Shown piece after piece: positions 62,601 through 63,328 of a stretch of DNA of 64,000 bases. Position 1 is the first letter of the stretch; the number at the start of each line of letters is the position of its first letter. The notes below the pieces were generated by a model. It made no database searches, was not told where the DNA came from, and saw only the letters and a list, made by a program, of their open reading frames with translations. The position numbers and the translations under genes were made by a program. This DNA is from Stichopus chloronotus (lineage: Eukaryota; Echinodermata; Holothuroidea; Aspidochirotida; Stichopodidae): positions 558,001 to 622,000 of the forward strand of contig CM037850.1 of the NCBI GenBank assembly GCA_021234535.1, read 5' to 3'.

Positions 62601-63321
62601 GTGTAGACATGATAGAAAGACTACTTACAGACTTGGTGAGTATCTCACTGGTAGGGCCGTGTACCTTTTCTTGTAGTGATTCTTCTAGCTGTTCTTTGTT
62701 CTCAGGTCCTTTAAATGAAGTGGTCAATGGTGTATGCTGCTCTTTAGCTATGATCCACAGCGTATCTTGCTCTGTCTTTGCACCATTCATTACACCCTGT
62801 CAGCAAACAAGTTTGTCAGTACTCATTAAATATCTTATCTAATTTTAAGGAAGGTAAAGTTACAAATAGCTTGCAGCACATCATGGATGAGTAAAGCCCT
62901 CGTCATATATAAAATGCTTAATAGAACTGTACTGTATGAGCTTACTAAAAAATAAAATTACAAGAAAGTACAAAGCATCTGCTCAAATGTTTCCTTCCGG
63001 TTCCCCATTCAGGAAAAATCTTTGCATATTTGCGATGATCATCTAAGAAATGAATTTATTCCTAAATGAAACCTGTCAGGATCATTGTTAAGTTTATAAT
63101 TTCATCACTCAAACCAGCAAATCTGAGGTGATAAAGTTAAATAATTGAGTTACATTTAACTGTTGTTGGGCATCTCTTGTCACGATGTCAGAGTAAAATC
63201 CTCTCTGTTTGATTTCTGGGTATCTTGGTCTATTGGTCTTCTGTATCGGAGGCAATTGCGTACGGTTTGCGGAAAATGGACGTCCCCCATCTCTGCTCTG
63301 TAATGAATTTCTAGAGCTCAT
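3095..63321 (-). CDS. DNAH1: DNAH1-type axonemal dynein heavy chain, 69 exons in window, C-terminus cut off
   Basis: Motor subunit of an inner-arm axonemal dynein. It hydrolyses ATP to slide doublet microtubules in motile cilia and sperm flagella. The spliced minus-strand model gives 4,090 codons in order: tail, linker, AAA1 (GPAGTGKT near residue 1531, CFDE near 1581), AAA2 (GPSGSGKT near 1812), AAA3 (GETGTGKT near 2181, FVDDLNMP near 2246), AAA4 (GVGGSGRQS near 2527), coiled-coil stalk with microtubule-binding tip (about 2716-3106), AAA5, AAA6 and part of the C-terminal domain. Assignment to DNAH1 rests on near-continuous similarity to vertebrate DNAH1 as I remember it, including the family-specific N-terminus ([18 protein letters not shown]). 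All introns are GT-AG and phases agree across every junction. Four single-base insertions (4952, 20610, 20677, 49299) break the frame locally. The final exons and stop codon are not seen. Introns not listed separately (about 110-990 bp) hold no gene that I recognise. Confidence 0.96.
3418..3481 (-). repeat. tRNA-derived relic (SINE head-like) in intron 68
   Basis: Read on the minus strand it starts GGGTTAGC, then a clear A box (TAGCTCAGTTGATAGAGTG) and, 30-odd bases on, a decayed B box (GATTCAAAGCC) at tRNA-like spacing. The anticodon arm does not fold well, so this is a pseudo-tRNA or SINE head and not a functional tRNA gene. Confidence 0.55.
4192..4336 (-). CDS. DNAH1: DNAH1 exon 68, residues 3973-4021, C-terminal domain
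   Basis: Encodes [20 protein letters not shown] then [20 protein letters not shown] and VPDLWAGK, the YN-L---I---L-DL-KA-KGLVVMS-ELE motif. Phase 2 in, phase 0 out. Confidence 0.97.
4926..5057 (-). CDS. DNAH1: DNAH1 exon 67, residues 3930-3973, carries a +1 frameshift
   Basis: Starts [20 protein letters not shown] and reaches KYEESMN, then continues TVLIQEVIR in the next frame. One extra base (T on the coding strand, near 4952) separates the halves. The exon is 132 nt where start phase 0 and end phase 2 need 131. Without the base it matches the vertebrate EESMNTVLVQEVIRYN segment. Confidence 0.88.
5110..5206. repeat. (CTGA)n microsatellite, intron 66
   Basis: CTGA/GACT tetranucleotide run, interrupted in its first half and pure over about 5168-5201. 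Confidence 0.95.
5948..6118 (-). CDS. DNAH1: DNAH1 exon 66, residues 3873-3929, C-terminal domain
   Basis: Encodes [20 protein letters not shown] then [17 protein letters not shown], the P-IFGLH-NA-IT---NET motif. 57 codons, phase 0. Confidence 0.97.
6648..6824 (-). CDS. DNAH1: DNAH1 exon 65, residues 3814-3872, C-terminal domain
   Basis: Encodes [20 protein letters not shown] then [10 protein letters not shown] and [10 protein letters not shown], the [14 protein letters not shown] motif universal in dynein heavy chains. 59 codons, phase 0. Confidence 0.97.
7102..7281 (-). CDS. DNAH1: DNAH1 exon 64, residues 3754-3813
   Basis: Encodes [20 protein letters not shown] then [17 protein letters not shown], the [15 protein letters not shown] motif with Phe instead of Trp, as in vertebrate DNAH1. 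Donor GTCAGT, phase 0. Confidence 0.97.
7896..7925. repeat. GACA/GACT microsatellite, intron 63
   Basis: GACAGACAGACAGACTGACT run. A related GGACAGAT/GGACGGAT patch lies in the same intron at about 7330-7365. Confidence 0.85.
7963..8136 (-). CDS. DNAH1: DNAH1 exon 63, residues 3696-3753, AAA6
   Basis: Encodes [20 protein letters not shown] then [20 protein letters not shown], the [15 protein letters not shown] and T-EPP-G-KANL motifs. Donor GTCAGT. 58 codons, phase 0. Confidence 0.97.
8428..8559 (-). CDS. DNAH1: DNAH1 exon 62, residues 3652-3695, AAA6
   Basis: Encodes [20 protein letters not shown] then [17 protein letters not shown], the universal GxWVFxQNCHLxxSWMPxLE motif. 44 codons, phase 0. 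A 2.5-kb intron lies above it. Confidence 0.96.
8560..11057 (-). other. Intron 61 (2.5 kb)
   Basis: No exon of this or another gene seen. A G-run at 9301-9313 and a plus-strand open frame of 104 codons at 9377-9691 without recognisable similarity are the only items. Confidence 0.7.
11058..11261 (-). CDS. DNAH1: DNAH1 exon 61, residues 3584-3651, AAA6
   Basis: Encodes [40 protein letters not shown] and [10 protein letters not shown]. The LSxGxDP motif is the AAA6 signature and SLGQGQ precedes the next exon. 68 codons, phase 0. Confidence 0.97.
11313..11367. repeat. 27-bp perfect tandem duplication, intron 60
   Basis: GGATTGTACCATCACTCAG begins at 11316 and again at 11343. The two copies are identical across the unit, so the duplication is recent. 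Confidence 0.9.
11607..11706 (-). CDS. DNAH1: DNAH1 exon 60, residues 3550-3583, AAA6
   Basis: Encodes [20 protein letters not shown] then [13 protein letters not shown], the LP--W---L--FQK---L-C-R-DKV motif. Phase 2 in, phase 0 out. Confidence 0.95.
12114..12196 (-). CDS. DNAH1: DNAH1 exon 59, residues 3523-3550
   Basis: Short exon encoding [20 protein letters not shown] then FDSTEPHR, matching the vertebrate FDSLEPHREPLPG segment. Phase 0 in, phase 2 out, donor GTTAGT. Confidence 0.92.
12197..13281 (-). other. Intron 58 (1.1 kb)
   Basis: AT-rich sequence with no repeat or coding signal that I can support. Confidence 0.7.
13282..13398 (-). CDS. DNAH1: DNAH1 exon 58, residues 3484-3522
   Basis: Encodes [13 protein letters not shown] and [19 protein letters not shown], with the dynein E-W-FLL-GG and WLSDRAW motifs. 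39 codons, phase 0. Confidence 0.95.
14071..14418 (-). CDS. DNAH1: DNAH1 exon 57, residues 3368-3483, AAA5-AAA6 link
   Basis: Encodes [40 protein letters not shown] and [18 protein letters not shown]. 116 codons, phase 0. Its acceptor and first bases recur at 68-bp spacing in intron 56. Confidence 0.97.
14410..14740. repeat. 68-bp tandem units copying the exon 57 acceptor
   Basis: CACCTT-x-CTAA-type blocks start at 14410 (the true exon 57 start), 14478, 14546 and, after a decayed unit, 14681. Each copy repeats the intron end and first coding bases of exon 57; on the minus strand the 14478 copy reads CTGACATTAG then GTGAAGGTGAT. These are potential cryptic 3' splice sites in intron 56. Confidence 0.8.
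15141..15366 (-). CDS. DNAH1: DNAH1 exon 56, residues 3292-3367
   Basis: Encodes [20 protein letters not shown], then [16 protein letters not shown] and [19 protein letters not shown]. The [11 protein letters not shown] motif is common to dyneins. Phase 2 in, phase 0 out. Confidence 0.97.
15766..15926 (-). CDS. DNAH1: DNAH1 exon 55, residues 3239-3292, AAA5
   Basis: Encodes [20 protein letters not shown] then [20 protein letters not shown] and FTLSPS, the conserved [14 protein letters not shown] motif. Phase 0 in, phase 2 out. Confidence 0.96.
16735..16884 (-). CDS. DNAH1: DNAH1 exon 54, residues 3189-3238, AAA5
   Basis: Encodes [37 protein letters not shown] and ILLRQ, the AAA5 FGKPxLxENVxEELDPxLEP motif. 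50 codons, phase 0. Confidence 0.96.
17480..17725 (-). CDS. DNAH1: DNAH1 exon 53, residues 3107-3188, AAA5
   Basis: Encodes [40 protein letters not shown] and NKWIKTL, the AAA5 SWQ-GLP-D--S-ENG and IDPQ-QAN-WI motifs. 82 codons, phase 0. Confidence 0.96.
17726..18758 (-). other. Intron 52 (1.0 kb)
   Basis: Two overlapping plus-strand open frames of 74 and 84 codons (17926-18286) look like chance. No repeat seen. Confidence 0.7.
18759..18890 (-). CDS. DNAH1: DNAH1 exon 52, residues 3063-3106, end of stalk / AAA5 start
   Basis: Encodes [20 protein letters not shown] and [15 protein letters not shown]. The GL-DEK-RW motif marks the base of stalk helix 2 and VAYLG the AAA5 entry. 44 codons, phase 0. 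Confidence 0.96.
19227..19442. repeat. 36-bp minisatellite, six units, abutting the exon 51 donor
   Basis: Six head-to-tail units of 36 bp (each containing GTGATAATGTCCACTC on the plus strand). The last unit has a small insertion and merges with the exon 51 splice donor, so each unit holds a donor-like GATAAGAGTGG on the minus strand next to the true GGTAAGAGTGG. The unit is a multiple of three and has no stop in the exon 51 frame, so a retained intron would add repeats of [12 protein letters not shown] before a stop near 19195. Confidence 0.92.
19438..19629 (-). CDS. DNAH1: DNAH1 exon 51, residues 2999-3062, stalk coiled coil 2
   Basis: Encodes [38 protein letters not shown] and [20 protein letters not shown], the returning stalk helix. 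Donor GTAAGA sits at the edge of a 36-bp minisatellite whose units resemble the donor. Phase 0. Confidence 0.96.
19848..20015 (-). CDS. DNAH1: DNAH1 exon 50, residues 2943-2998, microtubule-binding domain
   Basis: Encodes [20 protein letters not shown] followed by [20 protein letters not shown], the conserved C-W-AM-Y end of the tip domain. 56 codons, phase 0. Confidence 0.96.
20235..20426 (-). CDS. DNAH1: DNAH1 exon 49, residues 2879-2942, microtubule-binding domain
   Basis: Encodes [20 protein letters not shown] then [29 protein letters not shown] and FTFDK. This is the microtubule-binding tip between the two stalk helices. 64 codons, phase 0. Confidence 0.96.
20511..20670. repeat. Partial duplication of exon 48 within intron 48
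   Basis: TTTTAAACTAGCTAAAGC begins at 20614 inside exon 48 and again at 20511 in the intron. About 55-60 bp are shared with a handful of differences. The intronic copy keeps the [17 protein letters not shown] reading frame without the extra base present in the exon at about 20610. Confidence 0.88.
20586..20764 (-). CDS. DNAH1: DNAH1 exon 48, residues 2820-2878, stalk coiled coil 1, two +1 frameshifts
   Basis: Encodes [13 protein letters not shown] and RETQEIAD, then (next frame) [20 protein letters not shown], then (third frame) LNRNDVVE, together matching the vertebrate stalk. Single extra bases near 20677 and 20610 cause in-frame TGA stops. The exon is 179 nt where phases require 177. A degenerate copy of its last third lies in the next intron at 20511-20568. 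The end of the exon is inferred from similarity and the GTGAGG donor. Confidence 0.85.
21310..21429 (-). CDS. DNAH1: DNAH1 exon 47, residues 2780-2819, stalk coiled coil 1
   Basis: Encodes [20 protein letters not shown] and [10 protein letters not shown] with heptad-like spacing, first strand of the antiparallel stalk coiled coil. 40 codons, phase 0. Confidence 0.95.
22070..22261 (-). CDS. DNAH1: DNAH1 exon 46, residues 2716-2779, stalk start
   Basis: Encodes [33 protein letters not shown] and [14 protein letters not shown], where the first stalk helix begins. 64 codons, phase 0. Confidence 0.96.
22730..22901 (-). CDS. DNAH1: DNAH1 exon 45, residues 2658-2715
   Basis: Encodes [20 protein letters not shown] then [17 protein letters not shown], the universal dynein [15 protein letters not shown] motif at the end of AAA4. 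Phase 2 in, phase 0 out. Confidence 0.96.
23570..23778 (-). CDS. DNAH1: DNAH1 exon 44, residues 2589-2658
   Basis: Encodes [20 protein letters not shown] and [12 protein letters not shown], the AAA4 [14 protein letters not shown] motif. Phase 0 in, phase 2 out. Confidence 0.96.
24291..24426 (-). CDS. DNAH1: DNAH1 exon 43, residues 2543-2588
   Basis: Encodes [20 protein letters not shown] and [10 protein letters not shown], the AAA4 core with Walker B-like FLFSDTQ. Phase 2 in, phase 0 out. Confidence 0.95.
24919..25115 (-). CDS. DNAH1: DNAH1 exon 42, residues 2478-2543, AAA4 P-loop
   Basis: Encodes [20 protein letters not shown] and [20 protein letters not shown]. The AAA4 Walker A lysine position is Arg (GVGGSGR), as in the vertebrate DNAH1 I recall, so this is a family trait rather than a lesion. 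Phase 0 in, phase 2 out. Confidence 0.97.
25418..25590. repeat. Roughly 55-bp tandem repeat, three units, intron 41
   Basis: GTAAACAGACA recurs at 25443, 25499 and 25552 with flanking TTGCTGCATTG and GCAGGTCT blocks. Units have diverged by substitutions and small indels. Confidence 0.75.
26108..26370 (-). CDS. DNAH1: DNAH1 exon 41, residues 2390-2477
   Basis: Encodes [20 protein letters not shown] then EDRDWFEDL and FYGDFMTN, the AAA3-AAA4 boundary. The LWxHExxRVFxDRL motif is intact. Phase 1 in, phase 0 out. Confidence 0.97.
26668..26814 (-). CDS. DNAH1: DNAH1 exon 40, residues 2341-2389
   Basis: Encodes [20 protein letters not shown] and [10 protein letters not shown], the conserved [18 protein letters not shown] motif. 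Phase 1 in, phase 1 out. Confidence 0.96.
26931..27260. repeat. Degenerate 30-bp tandem repeat, intron 39
   Basis: Units built around AAGAAATGGTCAGCT recur roughly every 30 bp, about ten times. Because 30 is a multiple of three, one plus-strand frame stays open for 80 codons with a decapeptide periodicity; I treat that frame as a by-product of the array. Confidence 0.75.
27744..27917 (-). CDS. DNAH1: DNAH1 exon 39, residues 2283-2340
   Basis: Encodes [20 protein letters not shown] then [11 protein letters not shown], the AAA3 [10 protein letters not shown] motif. The junction with exon 40 skips about a dozen residues present in the vertebrate protein. Phase 1 in, phase 1 out. Confidence 0.96.
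28688..28845 (-). CDS. DNAH1: DNAH1 exon 38, residues 2230-2282, AAA3 Walker B
   Basis: Encodes [20 protein letters not shown] followed by [18 protein letters not shown], with the AAA3 Walker B at VDDLNMP. Donor GTCAGT. Phase 2 in, phase 1 out. Confidence 0.96.
29353..29513 (-). CDS. DNAH1: DNAH1 exon 37, residues 2177-2230, AAA3 P-loop
   Basis: Encodes [20 protein letters not shown] (Walker A about 2181-2188) and [17 protein letters not shown]. Vertebrate DNAH1 as I recall it has Pro where this has Glu after the first Gly; Glu is usual in related inner-arm chains. Phase 0 in, phase 2 out. Confidence 0.97.
29736..29876 (-). CDS. DNAH1: DNAH1 exon 36, residues 2130-2176
   Basis: Encodes [28 protein letters not shown] and MLVTNKKQ, the N-terminal part of AAA3. 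47 codons, phase 0. Confidence 0.96.
29877..31953 (-). other. Intron 35 (2.1 kb)
   Basis: Contains the candidate microexon at 31287-31322 and purine-rich patches at 31670-31700 and 31860-31895. Most of a 195-codon plus-strand open frame (29637-30224) also lies here. Confidence 0.7.
31287..31322 (-). other. Candidate 36-nt cassette microexon in intron 35
   Basis: On the minus strand an acceptor (TTAACCTCCTCCCAG) and a strong donor (GTAGGTAG) bracket 36 nt of unusually GC-rich sequence with no stop. Read in phase 0 it gives 12 codons ([12 protein letters not shown]). Exons 35 and 36 both meet at phase 0, so inclusion would keep the frame and add residues next to the acidic linker before AAA3. 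Vertebrate DNAH1 has no matching residues that I recall. It could be chance. Confidence 0.35.
31954..32073 (-). CDS. DNAH1: DNAH1 exon 35, residues 2090-2129, acidic linker
   Basis: Starts [20 protein letters not shown], matching the vertebrate FPEEGLVFDYRLEDAG segment, then a low-complexity acidic run (KDDDEEDDG). Vertebrate DNAH1 also has an acidic insert here. 40 codons, phase 0. Confidence 0.94.
32271..32363. repeat. Long imperfect hairpin, MITE-like, intron 34
   Basis: Two arms of about 40 bp (32271-32313 and 32320-32363) are reverse complements with few mismatches, including GTCACAT and ACAGCTTTTATC, with a loop of about six bases. The pattern fits a MITE remnant or a foldback element. 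No target-site duplication is obvious. Confidence 0.75.
32551..32603. repeat. (GAT)n microsatellite, intron 34
   Basis: About 17 uninterrupted GAT units on the plus strand. It produces a poly-Ile open frame on the minus strand that I do not regard as coding. Confidence 0.97.
32678..32753. repeat. Two 28-bp copies 48 bp apart, intron 34
   Basis: AACTGTTAGGTCAATATGTT (32678) and AACTGCTAGGTCAATACGTT (32726) with the same continuation. Three or so differences between copies. Confidence 0.85.
33060..33218 (-). CDS. DNAH1: DNAH1 exon 34, residues 2037-2089
   Basis: Encodes [20 protein letters not shown] then [17 protein letters not shown], the conserved FIFSLIWSVGA segment. 53 codons, phase 0. 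Confidence 0.96.
33219..36871 (-). other. Intron 33 (3.65 kb, the largest)
   Basis: No coding exon seen. A GC-richer patch at about 34555-34680 stands out from AT-rich surroundings but matches nothing I recognise. A DR1-type TGACCT pair lies at 36661. Confidence 0.7.
36661..36673. promoter_or_regulatory. TGACCT direct repeat, spacer 1, intron 33
   Basis: TGACCT-T-TGACCT, a DR1 arrangement. Another CCTTTGACA half-site lies about 30 bp on. Confidence 0.3.
36872..36991 (-). CDS. DNAH1: DNAH1 exon 33, residues 1997-2036
   Basis: Encodes [20 protein letters not shown] and [13 protein letters not shown], between AAA2 and AAA3. 40 codons, phase 0. It is followed by the largest intron. Confidence 0.95.
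38095..38395. repeat. Degenerate short tandem repeat, intron 32
   Basis: Blocks of the type AATATCAGGTAGCATT followed by a few variable bases recur with loose 20-25 bp spacing up to about 38370. Strongly decayed. Confidence 0.55.
38485..38679 (-). CDS. DNAH1: DNAH1 exon 32, residues 1932-1996
   Basis: Encodes [20 protein letters not shown] then [16 protein letters not shown], the [13 protein letters not shown] motif closing AAA2. 65 codons, phase 0. Its acceptor region has a second copy in intron 31. Confidence 0.97.
38670..38888. repeat. Duplicated exon 32 acceptor region in intron 31
   Basis: The block around the exon 32 acceptor (CTCATAGTCTGAAATTAAA from 38672 and about 60 bp above it) recurs diverged from 38826 (CTCATAGTCTGCAATTAAA), 154 bp away. 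On the minus strand the second copy offers its own pyrimidine-poor acceptor TTGCAG. Confidence 0.75.
38943..39120 (-). CDS. DNAH1: DNAH1 exon 31, residues 1872-1931
   Basis: Encodes [20 protein letters not shown] then [18 protein letters not shown]. This is the dynein [21 protein letters not shown]2 signature. Phase 2 in, phase 0 out. Confidence 0.97.
39814..39968 (-). CDS. DNAH1: DNAH1 exon 30, residues 1821-1872
   Basis: Encodes [20 protein letters not shown] and [20 protein letters not shown], the conserved NPK(S/A)ITMGQLYG block of AAA2. Phase 0 in, phase 2 out. Confidence 0.97.
40566..40737 (-). CDS. DNAH1: DNAH1 exon 29, residues 1763-1820, AAA2 P-loop
   Basis: Encodes [20 protein letters not shown] followed by Walker A GPSGSGKT (about 1812-1819), the AAA2 nucleotide site. 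The exon ends directly after the P-loop. Phase 2 in, phase 0 out. Confidence 0.97.
41390..41496 (-). CDS. DNAH1: DNAH1 exon 28, residues 1728-1763
   Basis: Encodes [20 protein letters not shown] and [10 protein letters not shown], leading into AAA2. Phase 0 in, phase 2 out. Confidence 0.96.
42470..42556 (-). CDS. DNAH1: DNAH1 exon 27, residues 1699-1727
   Basis: Short exon (29 codons): [20 protein letters not shown] then KRENPEMNE, the universal dynein HYDFGxRA motif. Phase 0. Confidence 0.96.
43218..43367 (-). CDS. DNAH1: DNAH1 exon 26, residues 1649-1698
   Basis: Encodes [19 protein letters not shown] and [20 protein letters not shown], end of AAA1 with the [10 protein letters not shown] motif. 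50 codons, phase 0. Confidence 0.97.
44016..44333 (-). CDS. DNAH1: DNAH1 exon 25, residues 1543-1648, AAA1 Walker B
   Basis: Encodes [38 protein letters not shown] (Walker B CFDE near residue 1581) and [19 protein letters not shown] (sensor I Asn region). 106 codons, phase 0, no break. Confidence 0.97.
44334..45399 (-). other. Intron 24 (1.1 kb)
   Basis: Loosely repetitive A/G-rich text with recurring GAAAGTAGAG motifs between 44640 and 45070. No gene. Confidence 0.6.
45400..45604 (-). CDS. DNAH1: DNAH1 exon 24, residues 1474-1542, AAA1 P-loop
   Basis: Carries [20 protein letters not shown], then [13 protein letters not shown] and the main hydrolytic Walker [13 protein letters not shown] (about residues 1531-1542). 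Family knowledge: AAA1 is the principal ATPase site. All catalytic residues are intact. Confidence 0.97.
46012..46175 (-). CDS. DNAH1: DNAH1 exon 23, residues 1420-1474, start of AAA1
   Basis: Encodes [27 protein letters not shown] and [10 protein letters not shown], the run that leads into the first AAA module. Phase 0 in, phase 2 out. Confidence 0.96.
46619..46990. repeat. 44-bp minisatellite, about nine units, intron 22
   Basis: AACATTCC-type starts fall at 46621, 46665, 46709, 46753, 46797, 46841, 46885, 46930 and 46973, a steady 44-bp period. Units share CTGATGTATTATCAATAATCC. Diverged copies suggest an old array. Confidence 0.9.
47344..47481 (-). CDS. DNAH1: DNAH1 exon 22, residues 1374-1419
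   Basis: Encodes [20 protein letters not shown], the conserved WPGQ element, and ends KQQ. 46 codons, phase 0. Donor GTATGA. Confidence 0.95.
47784..47800. repeat. (CA)n microsatellite, intron 21
   Basis: Short AC dinucleotide run of about eight units. Confidence 0.9.
48125..48304 (-). CDS. DNAH1: DNAH1 exon 21, residues 1314-1373
   Basis: Encodes [19 protein letters not shown] then [18 protein letters not shown], the linker segment just before AAA1. 60 codons, phase 0. Confidence 0.95.
48386..48452. repeat. Pyrimidine-rich 10-bp tandem repeat, intron 20
   Basis: CTACCCTCCA / CTACCCACCT units in tandem. On the transcribed strand this is a purine-rich GGTAG-type run, so it also presents repeated weak donor-like GGTAG tetramers. 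Confidence 0.75.
49266..49494 (-). CDS. DNAH1: DNAH1 exon 20, residues 1238-1313, carries a +1 frameshift
   Basis: Linker exon with [19 protein letters not shown] followed by KDPTAVQP and [10 protein letters not shown]. The two parts are in different frames: an extra base (G on the coding strand, near 49299) between Pro and His creates a TAG a few bases on. Exon length is 229 nt, whereas both flanking phases require 228. Sequence error or a real disruptive allele are both possible. Confidence 0.9.
49830..50110. repeat. Degenerate 20-odd-bp tandem repeat, intron 19
   Basis: GATCAGTTGCTACAGAGG-like units recur with variable spacing. Many carry a substitution in the GATCAG or CTACAG half. Confidence 0.6.
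50294..50458 (-). CDS. DNAH1: DNAH1 exon 19, residues 1183-1237
   Basis: Encodes [30 protein letters not shown] and [11 protein letters not shown]. The W-x-YLEPIF block is a dynein linker hallmark. 55 codons, phase 0. Confidence 0.96.
51073..51285 (-). CDS. DNAH1: DNAH1 exon 18, residues 1112-1182
   Basis: Linker exon with [20 protein letters not shown] and WEGKLRMTQ, the canonical dynein LLDDH..MS.SP segment. 71 codons, phase 0. Confidence 0.96.
51288..51350. repeat. AATC-type tandem repeat, intron 17
   Basis: AATCAATCAATCAGTGAA-like interrupted tetranucleotide array starting just above the exon 18 acceptor. Confidence 0.8.
51590..51843 (-). CDS. DNAH1: DNAH1 exon 17, residues 1027-1111
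   Basis: Contains [20 protein letters not shown], the LRNPGMRxRHW signature of the dynein linker, and AGKEYSIEQ. Phase 1 in, phase 0 out. Confidence 0.96.
52493..52691 (-). CDS. DNAH1: DNAH1 exon 16, residues 961-1026
   Basis: Linker exon: [20 protein letters not shown] and [15 protein letters not shown]. Conserved Trp residues. Phase 0 in, phase 1 out (A|GTAAGA). Confidence 0.95.
53038..53193 (-). CDS. DNAH1: DNAH1 exon 15, residues 909-960
   Basis: Encodes [20 protein letters not shown] and [18 protein letters not shown]. The MYNNRER block is typical of the dynein N2/linker start. 52 codons, phase 0 at both ends. Confidence 0.95.
53815..53907 (-). repeat. tRNA-derived relic, class II (Leu/Ser-like), in intron 14
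   Basis: Minus strand carries TGGCCAAGTGGATAAGG (A box of Leu/Ser type) at 53898-53882 and GATTTGATCCC (B box with CpG decay) at 53838-53828, with room for a long variable arm between them. The folded arms are imperfect. Most likely an old SINE insertion close to the exon 14 donor. Confidence 0.5.
53942..54083 (-). CDS. DNAH1: DNAH1 exon 14, residues 861-908
   Basis: Encodes [16 protein letters not shown] and [16 protein letters not shown], matching the vertebrate DQNNFQEKL segment. Phase 2 in, phase 0 out. Confidence 0.94.
54168..54219. repeat. 14-bp tandem repeat, about four units, intron 13
   Basis: GACACATGAAGACA-type units start at 54168, 54182, 54196 and 54210. Confidence 0.85.
54672..54874 (-). 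CDS. DNAH1: DNAH1 exon 13, residues 794-861
   Basis: Encodes [18 protein letters not shown] and [13 protein letters not shown], start of the region leading into the linker. Donor AA|GTAAAA follows a T-rich plus-strand run. Phase 2 out. Confidence 0.94.
55535..55760 (-). CDS. DNAH1: DNAH1 exon 12, residues 718-793
   Basis: Encodes [20 protein letters not shown], nearly identical to vertebrate DNAH1, then a helical [10 protein letters not shown]. Phase 2 in, phase 0 out. Confidence 0.95.
56376..56569 (-). CDS. DNAH1: DNAH1 exon 11, residues 654-718
   Basis: Encodes [16 protein letters not shown] and [12 protein letters not shown] followed by YERYLELNN, all conserved in the DNAH1 tail. Phase 0 in, phase 2 out (GA|GTGAGT). 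Confidence 0.94.
57354..57504 (-). CDS. DNAH1: DNAH1 exon 10, residues 603-653
   Basis: Encodes [19 protein letters not shown] and [13 protein letters not shown], aligning with the vertebrate VPQLEK segment. Phase 2 in, phase 0 out, donor GTGTGT. Confidence 0.93.
57615..57745 (-). CDS. DNAH1: DNAH1 exon 9, residues 560-603
   Basis: Encodes [14 protein letters not shown] and EMEWGDDLI of the tail. Ends phase 2 at AA|GTAAGT. Intron 9 below it is only 110 bp, the shortest in the gene. Confidence 0.95.
58103..58270 (-). CDS. DNAH1: DNAH1 exon 8, residues 504-559
   Basis: Begins [16 protein letters not shown] and includes [14 protein letters not shown], a well-conserved tail motif. Exactly 56 codons, phase 0 at both ends. 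Confidence 0.95.
58296..58380. repeat. Degenerate GAGGGATTAA repeat, intron 7
   Basis: Three units of about 27-30 bp contain ATTGAGGGATTAA or ACTCGGGGATTAA followed by CCTT-like sequence. Confidence 0.6.
58937..59151 (-). CDS. DNAH1: DNAH1 exon 7, residues 432-503
   Basis: Contains [20 protein letters not shown] and [18 protein letters not shown] is invariant in the DNAH1 sequences I recall. Phase 1 in, phase 0 out, donor GTAAGT. Confidence 0.94.
59237..59252. promoter_or_regulatory. TGACCT direct repeat, spacer 4, intron 6
   Basis: TGACCT-CAAA-TGACCT followed by TTGACA. It has the same spacing as the two copies at the other end of the window. Confidence 0.3.
59556..59620 (+). repeat. Degenerate tRNA-like relic in intron 6
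   Basis: Plus strand has TAGCTTAGTCAGTGAGGAGC, an A box with a small insertion, then TCCTGAGGTCATGGTGATTAA, which resembles the anticodon-arm to B-box part of tRNA-derived SINEs. The B box is badly decayed. Confidence 0.35.
59648..59805 (-). CDS. DNAH1: DNAH1 exon 6, residues 379-431
   Basis: Tail segment with [20 protein letters not shown], matching the vertebrate DNAH1 MNKI-FD-VVSS region. Phase 2 in, phase 1 out. Confidence 0.93.
60225..60477 (-). CDS. DNAH1: DNAH1 exon 5, residues 295-379
   Basis: Encodes [17 protein letters not shown] and a [15 protein letters not shown] run, both hallmarks of the DNAH1 tail. Donor GTTCTT after AAAAG is weaker than its neighbours, but it joins exon 6 in phase 2 as required. 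Confidence 0.93.
61160..61321 (-). CDS. DNAH1: DNAH1 exon 4, residues 241-294
   Basis: Contains [16 protein letters not shown] and a Tyr-Leu-Val-X-Lys-Thr-Asp stretch matching the vertebrate DNAH1 segment after the CRTPEEW region. Enters phase 1, leaves phase 1. Confidence 0.93.
61345..61384. repeat. 20-bp tandem duplication, intron 3
   Basis: AATTGGGTCAATCTTTCATT from 61345 repeats at 61365 without change across the unit. It lies about 25 bp above the exon 4 acceptor. Confidence 0.9.
61838..62222 (-). CDS. DNAH1: DNAH1 exon 3, residues 113-240
   Basis: Strongly DNAH1-like: [10 protein letters not shown], then a Pro-rich [11 protein letters not shown] and DCRTPEEW, close to the vertebrate N-terminus. 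The largest coding exon (385 nt). Starts phase 0, ends phase 1. Confidence 0.93.
62629..62796 (-). CDS. DNAH1: DNAH1 exon 2, residues 57-112
   Basis: Acceptor CTGACAG, donor GTAAGT, phase 0 at both ends. Encodes a charged, Glu/Lys-rich part of the N-terminal tail that is poorly conserved between phyla. It is held in the model by phase and by its position between exons 1 and 3. Confidence 0.82.
63154..63321 (-). CDS. DNAH1: DNAH1 exon 1, initiator ATG, residues 1-56
   Basis: ATG at 63321-63319. KQRGFYSDI at residues 38-46 is a conserved DNAH1 N-terminal motif; the rest is rich in Arg, Ser and Pro. The frame stays open upstream, but that stretch is a pyrimidine tract ending in AG at 63330-63329, so it looks intronic and a noncoding first exon is likely. 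Donor GTAACT, phase 0. Confidence 0.85.
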
Positions 63322-63328
63322 CTTGCTT

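Noticed and set aside
3095..63321. Interpretation of the locus as a processed or decayed pseudogene
   Set aside because: Introns are present with intact GT-AG sites throughout, all ATPase and stalk motifs are kept, and only four one-base gains break the frame.
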